DNA from: Brachionus koreanus
Taxonomy: Eukaryota; Rotifera; Eurotatoria; Ploima; Brachionidae
DNA length: 31,629 bases
Reading direction: 5' to 3'
Assembly (NCBI GenBank): GCA_016987375.1
Contig: PJRA01000011.1
Coordinates: 863,227 to 894,855 of the forward strand
A program made the translations under genes and the position numbers. Every line of letters begins with the position of its first letter. The first letter of the stretch is position 1. Shown in pieces: positions 1 to 11,136 of the stretch. The notes below the pieces were generated by a model. It ran no database searches. It saw nothing but the letters and a program-made list of their open reading frames with translations, and was not told the DNA's origin.

Positions 1-58
1 GACGGTTGGCCAAATGGTCGGCATATCACCGGCCGGTCTTGGACCGTTTCGTTTTAAA
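1..58. repeat. GC-rich repeat remnant at window edge
   Basis: A short GC-rich island in otherwise AT-rich DNA, dominated by GGCC/CCGG words such as ACCGGCCGGTC and GGACCG. The same words dominate the GC-rich part of 22113-22248, so both probably come from one repeat family. The element is cut by the window edge, so its ends cannot be defined. Confidence 0.4.
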
Positions 59-59
59 T

Positions 60-235
60 AGAACCGCTGTATTTAGATATTCAATGACGCATTGAAATTT
101 GTAGGAAACTACTTAAAAAAATACTTTGACGAACAACTCGGCAATTAGCTTTGTTTTTCAAATTGATAATTGGTACTAAGCTTGAGGTTGTCCTTTACAA
201 CCGTGCACAGAGCATTATGATCGAGAATCTCAACC
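60..235 (-). mobile_element. Decayed mariner-family transposase fragment (helix-turn-helix region)
   Basis: Read on the minus strand, the segment is closely similar to 9830-9990, the better preserved mariner remnant in the SLC6 intron. Both carry a peptide of the form ILDxNxLxT, resembling the start of the second helix-turn-helix of mariner transposases, followed by the region encoding the PHxL linker. Here the linker part is scrambled and stops interrupt the frame. No catalytic domain and no terminal repeats are present. It is a dead, truncated copy; the call rests on its match to the second copy. Confidence 0.5.
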
Positions 236-376
236 ATTAGAAAATTTAAAAATTTGATGAAAAATGCCATTGAAGATTTTGTAATAAAACTTGTTAATTG
301 AGATCAATAAAATTTGTTAGTTAATGTTAATTGAAATTTTTTAATTTCATTTTTCATTGAAATTTTCATAAAAATA

Positions 377-620
377 CAGTGTGTCTCAAAAAGTTAGAAT
401 CAAACTGAAAAAAATAAAAATATTGTTTTAATGCACTCAAAAAAATCGAATATAATGAATTTTTATGCCTTTTTTTGGGTATCAAATTAAAGCTTATTTT
501 TTCTACTTTTTAATCAATTATTACACTTAGCTTCAAAATAAATATTCTCTTAAATAGATTACTTCCAAAAAATTAACTATCAATTAATGAAAAAAATTGT
601 CTCAAAAAGTTAGAATCAAA
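377..620 (+). repeat. Tc1-like element end with 22-bp direct repeat
   Basis: TA followed by CAGTGTGTCTCAAAAAG (from 377) looks like the terminal sequence of many Tc1/mariner-superfamily elements, which insert at TA and often begin CAGTG. The 22-base word starting GTCTCAAAAAGTTAG is present identically at 383-404 and 599-620, as in elements with paired terminal and subterminal repeats. No opposite inverted end was found nearby and no transposase is encoded, so this is a partial, non-autonomous remnant. Confidence 0.4.
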
Positions 621-904
621 ATAAATATCTAAATAAAAATAAATAAATATGATTCTTTGGTAAATTTTTTTACCGAAAATTGCTGCAGACTTCAATTCGA
701 AATCAGAAGATCATAATATATTCGATCGTTTTTAGAGAATCGAGTGAGAAAAACAGAAAATCCTAGAACTACTCCTCAAATCATATTAAAATATTTACTA
801 TTTTAAATTTTGTTTATTTATTCTTCTTTTAACATCGCCTATGAGGTGTTTTCTGAATAAAAATAATACTAATATAAGTAAAGATACGAGTACCTGCGGA
901 GAAA

Positions 905-922
905 GGTATAAAGTCTTATACC
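905..922. other. Perfect 7-bp hairpin
   Basis: GGTATAA-AGTC-TTATACC forms a perfect 7-bp stem with a 4-base loop. A weaker palindromic segment follows (GCGAT...ATCGC at about 950-966, and ATACCAC pairing with GTGGTGTAT over about 918-983). No RNA family was recognised; the hammerhead core was looked for and is absent. Confidence 0.3.
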
Positions 923-1112
923 ACCGTTAAAAAGCCGCTTTTGATAATTGGCGATCAAAAAAATCGCTTAAGTGGTGTATAGAAATATTATATATTAAAT
1001 GTTTTAGCTAAGCTAATTAAAAAAAATATAAAAAAAACATTTTTGTTGAATTTTTTTTATTTATCAATTCTACTAAATATTTTTAAATTCATTCATAAGT
1101 ATAATTTTAAAT

Positions 1113-1547
1113 TTACTTTTTTATCAATTTTCCATTATCCCATTCACATTCGGTCTTTTCACCAGACGCTGTAATTATAACGCCTTTTCCATGTTGAACA
1201 TTATTTGCCCATTGACCATCGTAGCTATCTCCACTACTGTAAATCATAACTCCATGTCCAGATTTTAATTCTTTTACCCAATGGCCATTATATTGACTTC
1301 CATCTTTCCAAGTATAAACACCCTTTCCATCAATTGTATCATTTTTAAATTCACCTTCATAAATATCACCATTCTTAAAGAACATAACTCCTTTGCCATG
1401 TCTGTGGTCATCTTTCCATTCACCGTCATATTGGTCCCCATTTTCCCATTTAAAAGTTCCTTTGCCATTCTTTTTTTCATTGACTAATTGACCAATATAA
1501 GTTCCATTGCTGTAAACGTATTCTTTGGGTTTGCTCATTTTTTTCAA
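1113..1547 (-). CDS. MORN-repeat protein, 144 aa
   Basis: Single-exon gene encoding five consecutive MORN repeats of about 22-23 residues from residue 17 onward. Each has the form YxGxW/F...GKGxxxxxxG, for example YDGEWKDDHRHGKG and YEGEFKNDTIDGKG, with a partial sixth repeat (ECEWDNG) at the C-terminus. MORN repeats form elongated beta-hairpin arrays that bind membranes or proteins; in animals many MORN-only proteins are ciliary, flagellar or junctional. There is no other domain, so the exact role is not known. A second in-frame Met at residue 4 (MSKPKEY) could be the real start. An AATAAA signal on the minus strand lies at 1061-1056, about 52 nt past the stop. No introns are needed, unlike every other gene in the window. 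Confidence 0.85.
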   Translation of the reverse strand: MKKMSKPKEYVYSNGTYIGQLVNEKKNGKGTFKWENGDQYDGEWKDDHRHGKGVMFFKNGDIYEGEFKNDTIDGKGVYTWKDGSQYNGHWVKELKSGHGVMIYSSGDSYDGQWANNVQHGKGVIITASGEKTECEWDNGKLIKK

Positions 1548-2915
1548 ATTAAAACTATTGAGTTTTTTTACGATTTTATGGTATACAAACTTGATTATTA
1601 CTCTTATTTATACTAAAATTTGGTGATGGTGAGGTGATCATAAATGAAAAGCTTCTCCAAAGCTTCTATTGTTATATTAATCTATGACTAGTGAAGCAAA
1701 AAATTAATTATTGATAAGCATTTCACGTTTCCAATTCCAATGAATTTTAAATAAATGATTTGTCTAGAAAAAAAATTATAATTTTTATTTTAAAATGACT
1801 TAAAACAGATATAGCTATATATCTATTTAAATATAAGATATTGACTTAAATGAATGATATTATTTTAAAAAGTCTTCCAAATCAAGACAAAAAAAATATG
1901 CTTTTTTTTCACAGATATCTCTAATTAAATTTAAAATTATTTAAAGACTTGAACTAGAATTTTGATCCTAATAGTTTGAGATTAGGACTAAAGAAAATTG
2001 AAAAAATATTGATTTTACCTTGTCTCACATATTAAAAGATTAATTTTTAAATTTTTGAATAATATCAAATTCATATCTTTTACTTTTTAATAATAATTAC
2101 CAAAAGTGATGTTCAAAATGTTTTCAAATGTCTTGCTATTCCTTTTATAAATAGAATTTTAAATTTAACAAGTTTTGAATGAAGTTAAATTGAATCCTCA
2201 TCATTAAAATCCACCGCTATTGATAAGATGCTTTTTAATTTTCTAAAAATTACTTTCAAACAATGATCAAAATACAAAATGATATTTCTTTTTCAAAAGA
2301 CATAAATTGTTTTTTTTAATTTAAAAAAAAAAATTGAAATAAAAATTATTTATAATAAATGGGAAAGAACGGGCAAGTAGGTAAATTTGGTTTTATTAAT
2401 CACTATGCTGAAAATTGAAGGTTACAAACAAATCTAAGATTCTTTAATATTAATTTGATTAATAATTGTATGCAAAAATTTTAGTTTAATTTGGCCTTAA
2501 CATTTTTGAAACATTTTTCTTTGGTGTTTAAGTTTACACATTTTATTAACACCGATTAATATTTATCTATCCTAAAAATATTGTAATTTTCTTTAGGAAT
2601 TAAAAAATATTAGTATGTTGCCATAACAATTTATTAATTATCTCTTTTAAAAAACAAAATTAACAACTAATTTAATTTTAATACTTCGCGCAACTGGAAT
2701 AAAAATAAATTTAATTTTTTGACTCGAACTAGAATCAAAGATTTTATAGTAAATTGTTCGGAAGGATATAAATTCACTAAAAAAAATTATATAATTAACT
2801 TAATATGTATAGATTTCGAGTTGTCATGGTATTTTAGGTGAAAAAGCAACAAAAAAAGCTTGAAAGATTAATAAAAATAATAAAATATAAAATTTTAAAA
2901 TAAAATTTTTTTATC
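1548..2915. other. AT-rich intergenic region
   Basis: Between the divergent MORN and LRP2BP genes. I found no convincing coding frame, RNA gene or organised repeat. It presumably holds the 5' regions of both genes, but no core promoter element can be singled out in such AT-rich DNA. Confidence 0.4.
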
Positions 2916-4222
2916 ATGGATTTTAAAAAATCGGATATTCCATCCGAACAATTGCCTGATGCATATCAAATTGATTATTTGAACACTCTAGCGGAGCAAA
3001 TTCAATCAAATGAAAATTTAACCAAATTTGAGTTATACGAAAAACTTGAATTACTCCTTGTCGAAAGAACCAAATCAACAGATGAAGAAAATAGAAAAAT
3101 AAACCCAAAAAAAGTCATAGAAAACCGCTTTATATTAGCTCAATTTTATTTTGACTCGGTAAATTTAGAATTAAATTTTATTTGTTTTAGCTAATAAATT
3201 AAGCAGAGAAGATACAAAAAAGCTCATGATATATTCGATGCCATCAAAAGTTCATACTATCCGGCCATGTTTCAGCTTGGAATAATATTGTATGATGACC
3301 TGTTAGACCGGGACCAAGACGAAAGTAATTCAAATAGTCTACCCAATTCCGAAATCGACTTCGAGACAGCATTCAGACATCCCAATAGAGACAAATGGTC
3401 CCAAGGCTTTGAGTATATGTTGCAAATTGCCAATCTTTCAATTGATGAAAAAAATAAGAAATTAATTCATCAAGCACAATTCAATGTTGGAAAAGGTTAT
3501 TTTTTAGGCTTTGGATGCAAGCAGTCGGACAGAAAAGCAGAAGAATATTGGCTAAAAAGCGCGGACAATGGTAGTGAATTTGGAAATGTGACTGCTATGA
3601 CTTATTTAGCGTTTATTTACTCGAGAAAAGGCGAGCCAGAATTTTTTGACTTGAACAAAACTTACTTTTGGCATAATGAGGCATGTGGTAATGGATCTTT
3701 GGAGTCTCAAGGTGCTCTAGGCGCCATGTATTACTACGGAATTGGTTGCAAAAAAAATATTGAAGCTGCTTATGAATGTTTAACTAATAGTTGTGAAAGA
3801 GGAAATGTTTTCTCAATGGGGCTTTTGTGTGACTATTATTATAGAAATAAGTTCTATGTTAAAGCAACGGAATTAGCTAAAAAGTTTAAAAAAAAATAAA
3901 ATTTTTTTTGTTTTGTTTAAAAAGAATTTGTTTAGGGTGTCTGGACTAAATGATGTAGATAAAATATCACGTGAAACAAATTGTTTGAGAGACTTTATTT
4001 GCAAAGGAATTGGCCTTGCTTGTTTTACTTTGGCAAGATGCTATGACATGGGAAAAGGAATCGAAAAAGACTCAGATCAAGCTCATTATTTATACAAGAG
4101 GGTAGATTTGAAACAAGTTATTTTGAAAATTTTAATCTCTTTTTTCTTTTCTCAAGAGCTTTCATTTTGATCCAGACCTCTGCCAATTATATCAAAACCA
4201 GTCTACGTTTGAGCTTATTTAA
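2916..4222 (+). CDS. LRP2BP: LRP2-binding protein homologue (Sel1-like repeats)
   Basis: Four exons, 2916-3158, 3207-3883, 3936-4101 and 4157-4222, joined by 48-55-nt GT-AG introns, give 383 aa (vertebrate protein about 347). The collinear match to LRP2BP is clear: ACGNGSLESQGALG, CERGNV followed by YYYRNKF, and the final TPR/Sel1-like segment GKGIEKDSDQAHYLYKR. Exon joins were chosen because they restore the family alignment without gaps (YFDS to RRYKKAHDIF; ELAKK to VSGLND; LYKR to SFHFDPDL). The N-terminal half carries a TPR-like unit followed by Sel1 repeats typical of alpha-solenoid scaffolds. LRP2BP binds the cytoplasmic tail of megalin (LRP2) in vertebrates; whether this animal's protein does so is inference. 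An acidic, Asn-rich insert (DQDESNSNSLPNSE) is specific to this copy. AATAAA overlaps the stop (4222-4227). Confidence 0.88.
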
Positions 4223-5664
4223 ATAAAAATTGTATATAGCAAATTTTTTTTTATTTAAAATATTTTTTTTTAAAACTTTATCAATTAAAATACATTTATA
4301 AATTTGATTAGAAAATTTTAAATTTAAAAATTAGTTTTAAGAAGAAAATTATCAATTGTTTTTAATAAACATTAAACAATAACACATTAAGATTACATTT
4401 TTCATTTTCAATCATAGTTGCGCTTAATTGTTTCGTCTAATTAATCATAATAACATATCTTTTAGCATCTAATAGTTGGCCCGACACAACATATAAGCCT
4501 AGTCTTGATAAGAAAAATCATCAATTTTGATTAAAATAAAATTATTTTTAACAACAGTGTATTTTTTTGTTTTCCCAAATTTCTTGTTTTTATTATGAAA
4601 GTCAAAGTGTTTTTCATTCTGACTTAAACTTTTGGACAAATCTTGGCCAAATTGTAAATGTCTTAGTTATTTCGAAGAATATTAATATTATCTTCAACTT
4701 CAGAAATAATGAAAAAGTAGAAGAAAAGGCGCAGAATAATTGTTTTTTCATTTCTGTTTTAGCCAAAATCAAAAAAATAGCATTGATATTTTACGAAAGC
4801 TTTTCCTTTACCTTTTCCTTTTTTAAGACTGTATTTTAATGAAATTTATATCGAAGTCCTTATTACATTACATACCTATTACAGAAAAAATGCATTTTTT
4901 ATCCAAAAACATTTACTATTTTCATTTACCCAGTTTCAAAGTCGTTATCGACACTCTATAGATTTCAAAATAGAAGGCTATTTGATTTTCAAATAAAAAT
5001 TGAATAAAAATATTTCTTTCTTTGAAAAATTAAAATTAAATATAACTAGAGAACTTACCCATACTATTTTTTTTAAATCTAAAATCTAAGCTAATGAAGA
5101 CGATATAAAAATCTCTTAATCTCTTAAGATTAGATTCCTTCAAGAATATTTATGACAATTGTAAATGAAAGAAATAAGAGAGGGGCGATACTTTTGTTTC
5201 GGCACTCCAAATTAAAAAATTAAATAAATAATTTCTATTGTTTAAAACACTGCGTATCTCATTTATATTTTAAAAAATTTCTTTTTTGTTGGCGGTATAT
5301 TTAATCTTTATTTTTTCTTTTAAAAATTTTAAACAAATGTTTTGTATTTTGAAGGTAGAATTTAGTTAAGCAATTAGTTACTAGTTACAATTAGTTTAAT
5401 TAGTAATAAATTACTTCTTCTAAAGGGCTTATTTTTTTCAGTGATGAGAAATAGTTCTTTTCTAATAGCTTAATATCGTTCATTATCGAAATTTATAAAA
5501 TCAGAGAAAAATTAAAAAATATTTAATAGTTAAAATCTTTAGAAAAAATTTTTTTTTTGACTTGAATTTTTAGTAAGAAATAAAAATATTATTGTTAAGA
5601 AAAAAACCCTGTACATTAATTTTTAATTTTTAAATAAAATTTTCATATTTTTTCTTCTTTTTAG
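4223..5664. other. AT-rich intergenic region
   Basis: Downstream of LRP2BP. A 90-codon open frame at 4567-4839 starts at TTG, has low-complexity Phe/Ser/Lys composition and no relatives I recognise; I treat it as chance. Nothing else can be supported. Confidence 0.4.
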
Positions 5665-5817
5665 AACTTATTGGCAAAGTAAAATTTTTGTTCAAATTTC
5701 ATTTTTCAAATTTCATGATAAAAATATTTTTAATGCGCAATTAACTTTCAATGCATTTTTTTTTTATCACTTTTGAAAAATGAAATTTGATCAAATATTT
5801 TACTTTGCCAACTTATT
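5665..5817. mobile_element. 137-bp fold-back MITE with 8-bp target duplication
   Basis: The element 5673-5809 begins GGCAAAGTAAAAT and ends ATTTTACTTTGCC. The inverted arms continue for about 40 bases with few mismatches (TTCAAATTTCATTTTTCAAA on the left; the complement on the right). It is flanked on both sides by AACTTATT (5665-5672 and 5810-5817), a perfect 8-bp target-site duplication. A related, longer copy lies at 18855-19084. An 8-bp duplication fits hAT-type and a few other DNA transposon superfamilies, but the termini do not identify one. It has no coding capacity. Confidence 0.75.
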
Positions 5818-7160
5818 TCTGTTTGATTTCATATTGATTTTTCATTTTTATTAAAATTATTCTCTTTTAGAATCCATTAGCGATTAAGTTTAATGGAATG
5901 TTGCGTAAATTAAGTACCAGCTGCTTGGGTATTGATTGCCTTCAATTATGACAAAAAAAGTATAGAAAGAAAAAAGAATATTATAGATGATAACCAGCTT
6001 TCAAAAGTAGTGTGTATACATTCAATATTCGAATGATGACATTACGGAAAATTTAAAATTTTTGTCTTATAAAGGCCAATAATTTAAATAATCAAAATTT
6101 ATTGTATAGCTAATTTTTAAAATAACTTTTAAATGTCTTCTCGTATATTATAGCTTTTAAAACAATGATCAAAAATATATTTTAAAAAATGTATTAATTA
6201 ATTTAAATAACTAAATTAATTAAACAGCCATATAGTAAATAAAATGACTAATTAATTAATTTGATATATTTTTAAAAAAATTTATAATAAAATTTTTTGA
6301 GATAAAATAAATTTTTGATAATTTTTTTTTTTAATTAACCGAATCCAAAATTGATGTAAAATAAAAATAAAAGATAAGGTGCAATTAGCTTGTTCTCAAC
6401 CAAAATTTACTTATTTTTTTATATGCATATTAATTAAAATTGTTTTAGATTTTATTTCATTGAAAAAACAAAACAAATGAAAATTTTTTCATGGTTGTTG
6501 AAAAGTTTGTTTTTTAATCATTTGATAAAAATATATCAGATTAATTTTTTATGAGTTTTTGCATTTGTTTTGAACAAATTTCTTAAAGAAAATAAAATTT
6601 AAAAATTTTATCATTCACTTATAAAACAAAAACCATAATTTAAAAAATATGCTAAAAAAATTCATGTCTTGAATTTAAATTTAATTTACTAAATAAAATA
6701 AATATTGAAAAAAAAATAAATACATTTCTTCACCTAGACACAATTTTTTAATTAAACAACAGATCAAGTGAAAAATAAATAAAAATAACAATTAAAAAAT
6801 AATTAACTTTTTTATTAATATAATTACTATTATAAACTAAAACCGAATTTGGTTGTATTTAAAGGGAAAAGAGAAAGAGAATGATAGAAAGATAGATCTA
6901 AATTTGTCCTAAGTGAAGTTAACTCTTGCATACATTAAAATTCATGATACAAAAATTGCGCAGATTTTACTAAGGTTCCAACAAATCGAGGCAATTTTAG
7001 ATATCAAATAATTATTGTAGCACAGCTTATCTTCAAATAAAACTTCCACTTAAATTCCCTCTAAATTTTTTGATAAAATTAGCTTTTTGTTTTATAACTT
7101 TCTAAATTTGATCCAGTTTGATTCTAAAATTTTTTTGTTTTTTTTATTCAAGATAAGACT
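5818..7160. other. AT-rich intergenic region upstream of SLC6 gene
   Basis: No coding frame supported. The last bases before the SLC6 start codon (about 7129-7151) are a T-rich tract ending TTATTCAAG, an excellent 3' splice acceptor 10 nt before the ATG. This suggests either a 5'-UTR intron or a spliced-leader trans-splicing acceptor; the two cannot be told apart here. Confidence 0.4.
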
Positions 7161-10100
7161 ATGATTGAGAAGCATAATAATGTGGAATGCGATGAGGCAG
7201 GCGATGATTTATTGGGCGGTAAAAAGCCGCCAGTTGAGCGCATGCAATGGGACAGCTTTATGGAATATTTTCTGTCCATAATAGGTTTTGTGATTGATTT
7301 GGGAAACGTGTGGCGCTTTCCGACCATTTGCTATCAAAACGGCGGAGGTGCCTTTCTTATTCCATTTTTAACTTGTCTTTTTTTAATCGGTATGCCATGT
7401 ATGTATCTTGAGCTTGCCGCTGGCCAGTACTTTCAATTGGGCAACATAAGCATATGGACCAAGATTAGTCCACAAATGAAAGGCATCGGATTCGCTGTAG
7501 TTATAATTAATATTCTAATGCTGTCTTATTACAACACCTTGCAGGCCTATGCTTTGTATTATTTTTTTAATAGCTTTAAATCTCCATTACCCTGGTCAGA
7601 CTGCAGTCACGAGTGGAATACAGACAATTGTCACCATCGAAACAGTTCTTCGAATTTGACCGATCGAAGTATTCCTTCAAATGAGTTTTTTGTGCGCAAA
7701 ATGCTTGGCTCGTTTCAATCAACAGGCTTAAGCGATCTAAAATCGATAAAGCCTGACATGCTTCTTGCACTTTTGGCAATATTTGTGATGACCACTGGAT
7801 GTCTCGTTGGAGGCATTAAAACATCCGGTAAAGCGGTCTATGTTACTGCACTGTTGCCGTATGTATGTTTGACTGTGCTTATAATTCAGTGCTTGTCATT
7901 AGAAGGTTCTTTCGACGGACTCAAGTACTATATAACTCCTGATTTCAACAAAATATTCGAGCTCAAAGTCTGGCTTGCAGCTTCAGTGCAAGTATTTTTC
8001 AGTCTTGGACCAGGATTCGGCGTTCTTATAACCTACTCAAGCTACACAAAAAAAAACACAAACATAAAAAATTTGACCATTATGTGCAGCTTGGTCAATT
8101 GTTTCACAAGCCTTTTGTACGGAGTAGTTGTATTTGCTGGCCTTGGTTATATGGCTAAGCGCTTTAGCGTTGACATAAACTATTTTCTTAGAGATGGAAT
8201 CGGTCTAGTATATGTAGTTTATCCGGAAATAATATCCACTTTCAAAATGGCCTATGTCTTTGCAGTTGTTTTTTTTATCATGTTAATTACACTTGGCTTG
8301 GATTCGGCATTTGGTAAGTTCAATGAAATTTTTTAAAAATTTATTTTTTGATTTTTTAAGTTTTTACTTCATTTTAAAGAAATAATTGAACAAAAGATTA
8401 ATTTTGAAAATTAGAGTTTTATTTTCTTTTGGTTTTTGAACTATGTTCAATCTAATCAAAGAATATAATTGAAATTTATCCTTCCCATATTTTTTCAAAG
8501 CTATAAAACTAATTAAAATAATTGTTGTGGATAAATACATTCAAACTTTCTTCAGTAAGTTTAAAGTAGTTTTATAGTTATATTTCTTTTTTTTTGAAAA
8601 TACTTATTACTTTTTTTTTATATCATCTATTTGTCATAAATCTTTAAAAAGTATAAAAATTTTATCAAATGTTTCTAATATTTTCAATAAAGAAGTACAA
8701 ATTGAAATTAATAAGATTTTTGACATTTCATTTAGAATAGTCTTAGAAAATGGGAGTTAAAATTACGAAAAAGATGTTTTATTTCGACTATTCTTTTTTT
8801 TGTGGTTCGACTGTTGATTTTTAACTAATTTTGGTTTATTTTTTTATTCACTTTTTCATTGAGCACTAAATTAATTGATGATTTTGATAATTTTTTAATA
8901 TTTGTTTATATGAACCAGCCTAAATTTCTTTGCAGTTTAAAAAAAAAATAGAATAAAAAAATTTAAATCAATTTTGAGTTTTAATATTTTAACTTATAGA
9001 ATTAATCAGAAAATTAGATATAATTGTCTGAAAATATCTTAAGTTGTTTTATTTTTTATTATCAGTGATGGACTATTAAAAATTTTTTAGAAATTAAGTA
9101 AAAAGTGTTCTATGAATAAAAAAATTAAGCTACACAAACAAAATCTAATATGCAAATAAAAAGTCAAGTATTGCATTGTTAGATTCATAATATTACAAAA
9201 CTCAGAAAGGTTAATTTTTAATTTCGGAAAGAGAAAAATTTATCTGTTTGATGTCGCTCAGATGAAAAATCATAAGCAAAAATTGACAAAGAAAACTTAT
9301 TTTCTGGATTTCTTTAACTCTCAACAAAAACATCCTCATAGTACTATATGAGTGATTGTGTTTATTGTAATTTGGGTTAGTCAAAAAATTTTGCGCTTTT
9401 GTTAACATTTTTTTAAAAAAAGCAACAGTTAACTTATCTTTAAATATAAACGATTATGCTCTATAGTCTTTGGCCATCAATCAGAAAATAATTAGATTCC
9501 TTTTTTATACTATTCACGGCTTTTGGAGTCAAAAAACTCATGATACACTTCTTCAACTTGTTCAGAATAAAGTTCTGCATTTATAGCGCAACTGTCTGGA
9601 ACCAGTTCAAAGGGTATTATCCTTTGAAAATGGTTCTCTTTTCATCACTAGCTGAGCTGGATGAGATGGGTTCAACCATTGATTTCTTTTATCATAATTT
9701 TGAAAATAGATCCATTTCTCATCAAAAGTAATCATCTTTCTGAAAAATCGTTCATCTGGAGGACATTTTTATATATTAATTTTACATGCTGAAAAATAAG
9801 TTCCCTTCAAATTTGAATGCATCGTTGAATATCTAAATCTGTCAAACCATGACGAACAACGTCTATTAGCTTTGTAATTCAAATCAAGGTGACTAACAAT
9901 TATTAATTGATAATTGGCGAGTAATAAGCTTGGTGTTGCTTGCAGAACAGTCGTATGCAGAACATTTTGATCAAGAATGGCTTGTGAACATGATCCTTAA
10001 TTACTCTGAAGGCTCGCAAAACTTTTATTAAATTTTTTTAAAAAATCTTGTACCTATTTTAAAAATATTTTAAATATGATATGCCACAAAGTTAACGTAT

Positions 10101-11001
10101 TACAATCTTTTAAATGAAAAATTTTATAACTTAACATAATATTTTAATAAATTTAAATTTAAGTAGCAAGATGAGAAAAATTTTTTAAAATCTTTGAGTT
10201 AAATGGGTAATCTTTGGATTAAATTGTTAATTTAGATAAATAAAACCCTCGCAGCAGATCACTGCTGCATGCCCTAGTATATTATTAAGTTGTGAATTAT
10301 AAAAAAACTTAAGATGATAATAAAAAAAGCGAAAAACCCTTTTTTTAAATAAGAAGAAAATCATTCGATTTAATTGTAAAAATAAAATCAGCTTAAGTTT
10401 GATAAGGATTGAATTGATTCAATTTTTTTTTCATTTTATTTTGTTTAAAAAAAAAAAAAAAAAGCAATAAAATATTTTATTTTTAATTAATAATTGAAAA
10501 ATATTTTTTATTTTCTTAGGTGGAATGGAAGGTCTCTATACCGCAATAGCAGATGAATTTCCAATATGTAGAAAAAATCCATTGATCAGTCGGTTTTTGA
10601 TAAGTTTGGTGCCATTTTTAACCAGTTTACCAACTGTTACATACGGAGGTATCTACGTGGTGCAATGGTTGGACACATTTGCAATTAGTCCTTCAGTTTT
10701 GTTGATAGTTTGCATAGAGACTATAACAATATGTTGGTTCTACGGTCTCAAAAAATTTTCCAATAACATAAAAGAAATGAACGGAAGCAAACCATTCATA
10801 AACTGGCGCTTGTCATGGAAATACTTGTGCCCTAGTCTTCTCTTTCTAATAGTTCTTTTCGATATTCTTTTCTTTCCGGGTCTAGCATATGGTTCATATG
10901 TCTACCCTAAATGGTCTATAGGTCTTGGCTATACTTTAAATGCGTTCGCTTTATCTCCTATACCTTGCTATGCTTTATACTACATTTTAAAAAAGAAATA
11001 A
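7161..11001 (+). CDS. Monoamine-type Na+/Cl- symporter, SLC6 family
   Basis: Two exons (7161-8313 and 10520-11001; phase-1 junction rebuilding DSAFGGMEG) encode 544 aa with the 12-helix SLC6 fold. Helix 1 has DLGNVWRFPTICYQNGGG with Asp46, the residue that binds the substrate amine in serotonin, dopamine and octopamine transporters and is Gly in GABA and glycine transporters. Helix 6 has SLGPGFGVL (281-289), again the monoamine signature. The large extracellular loop has the conserved Cys pair (148, 157) in LPWSDC...NTDNC and N-glycosylation sites at 161 and 165. Helix 10 has TYGGIYVVQWLD, close to dopamine transporters. The protein stops at LKKK just after helix 12, lacking the 30-60-residue cytosolic tail of relatives. 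Likely role: sodium- and chloride-driven reuptake of a biogenic amine at the plasma membrane; the exact amine is unknown. AATAAA at 11010-11015. Confidence 0.9.
8314..10519 (+). other. Large 2.2-kb intron of the SLC6 gene
   Basis: Runs from GTAAGTTC (8314) to TTTTCTTAG (10519). It is about 40 times longer than the typical intron here, and much of the excess is repeats: a decayed mariner copy on the opposite strand (9455-9990), a 16-A run near 10447-10462, and AT-rich filler. No nested functional gene was found. Confidence 0.85.
9455..9990 (-). mobile_element. Inactivated mariner-family transposase in SLC6 intron
   Basis: On the minus strand, from about 9985 downwards, the recognisable blocks appear in order: a helix-turn-helix piece (ILDQNVLHTTVLQ), the linker (VRHGLTDLDIQRCIQI, resembling mariner VPHELxxxDxQxR), CPPDERFFRKM, and the catalytic-core block TFDEKWIYFQNYDKRNQW with the first catalytic Asp. 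After a frameshift come ELVPDSCAINAELYSEQVEEVYHEF in two overlapping frames and a trace of LIDGQR. Stops and frameshifts interrupt it, the second catalytic Asp region is unrecognisable and terminal repeats were not found. It is a dead copy inserted antisense to the host transcript. Open frames seen at 9540-9731 on the plus strand are its antisense shadow. Confidence 0.85.
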
Positions 11002-11136
11002 ATTTTCTCAATAAAGCAAAAAATTTATTCTCTTAAATTTCTCATCATGAAAAAATAAAGTACTAAAAATTTCAAATAAAAAAATAAAAAAAAGACTTTT
11101 AACAAAACATTATTTATTTAAATAATATTTATTTAT

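Noticed and set aside
4567..4839. 90-codon open frame downstream of LRP2BP
   Set aside because: TTG start, Phe/Ser-rich low complexity, no splice context or family resemblance; likely chance in AT-rich DNA.
9211..9408. Minus-strand 65-codon frame next to the mariner remnant
   Set aside because: It lies where the transposase C-terminus would be, but the peptide does not convincingly match mariner and has no other support.
9540..9731. Plus-strand open frame of 63 codons inside the SLC6 intron
   Set aside because: It is the antisense of the mariner transposase remnant (its complement reads TFDEKWIYFQNYDK), so not a gene.
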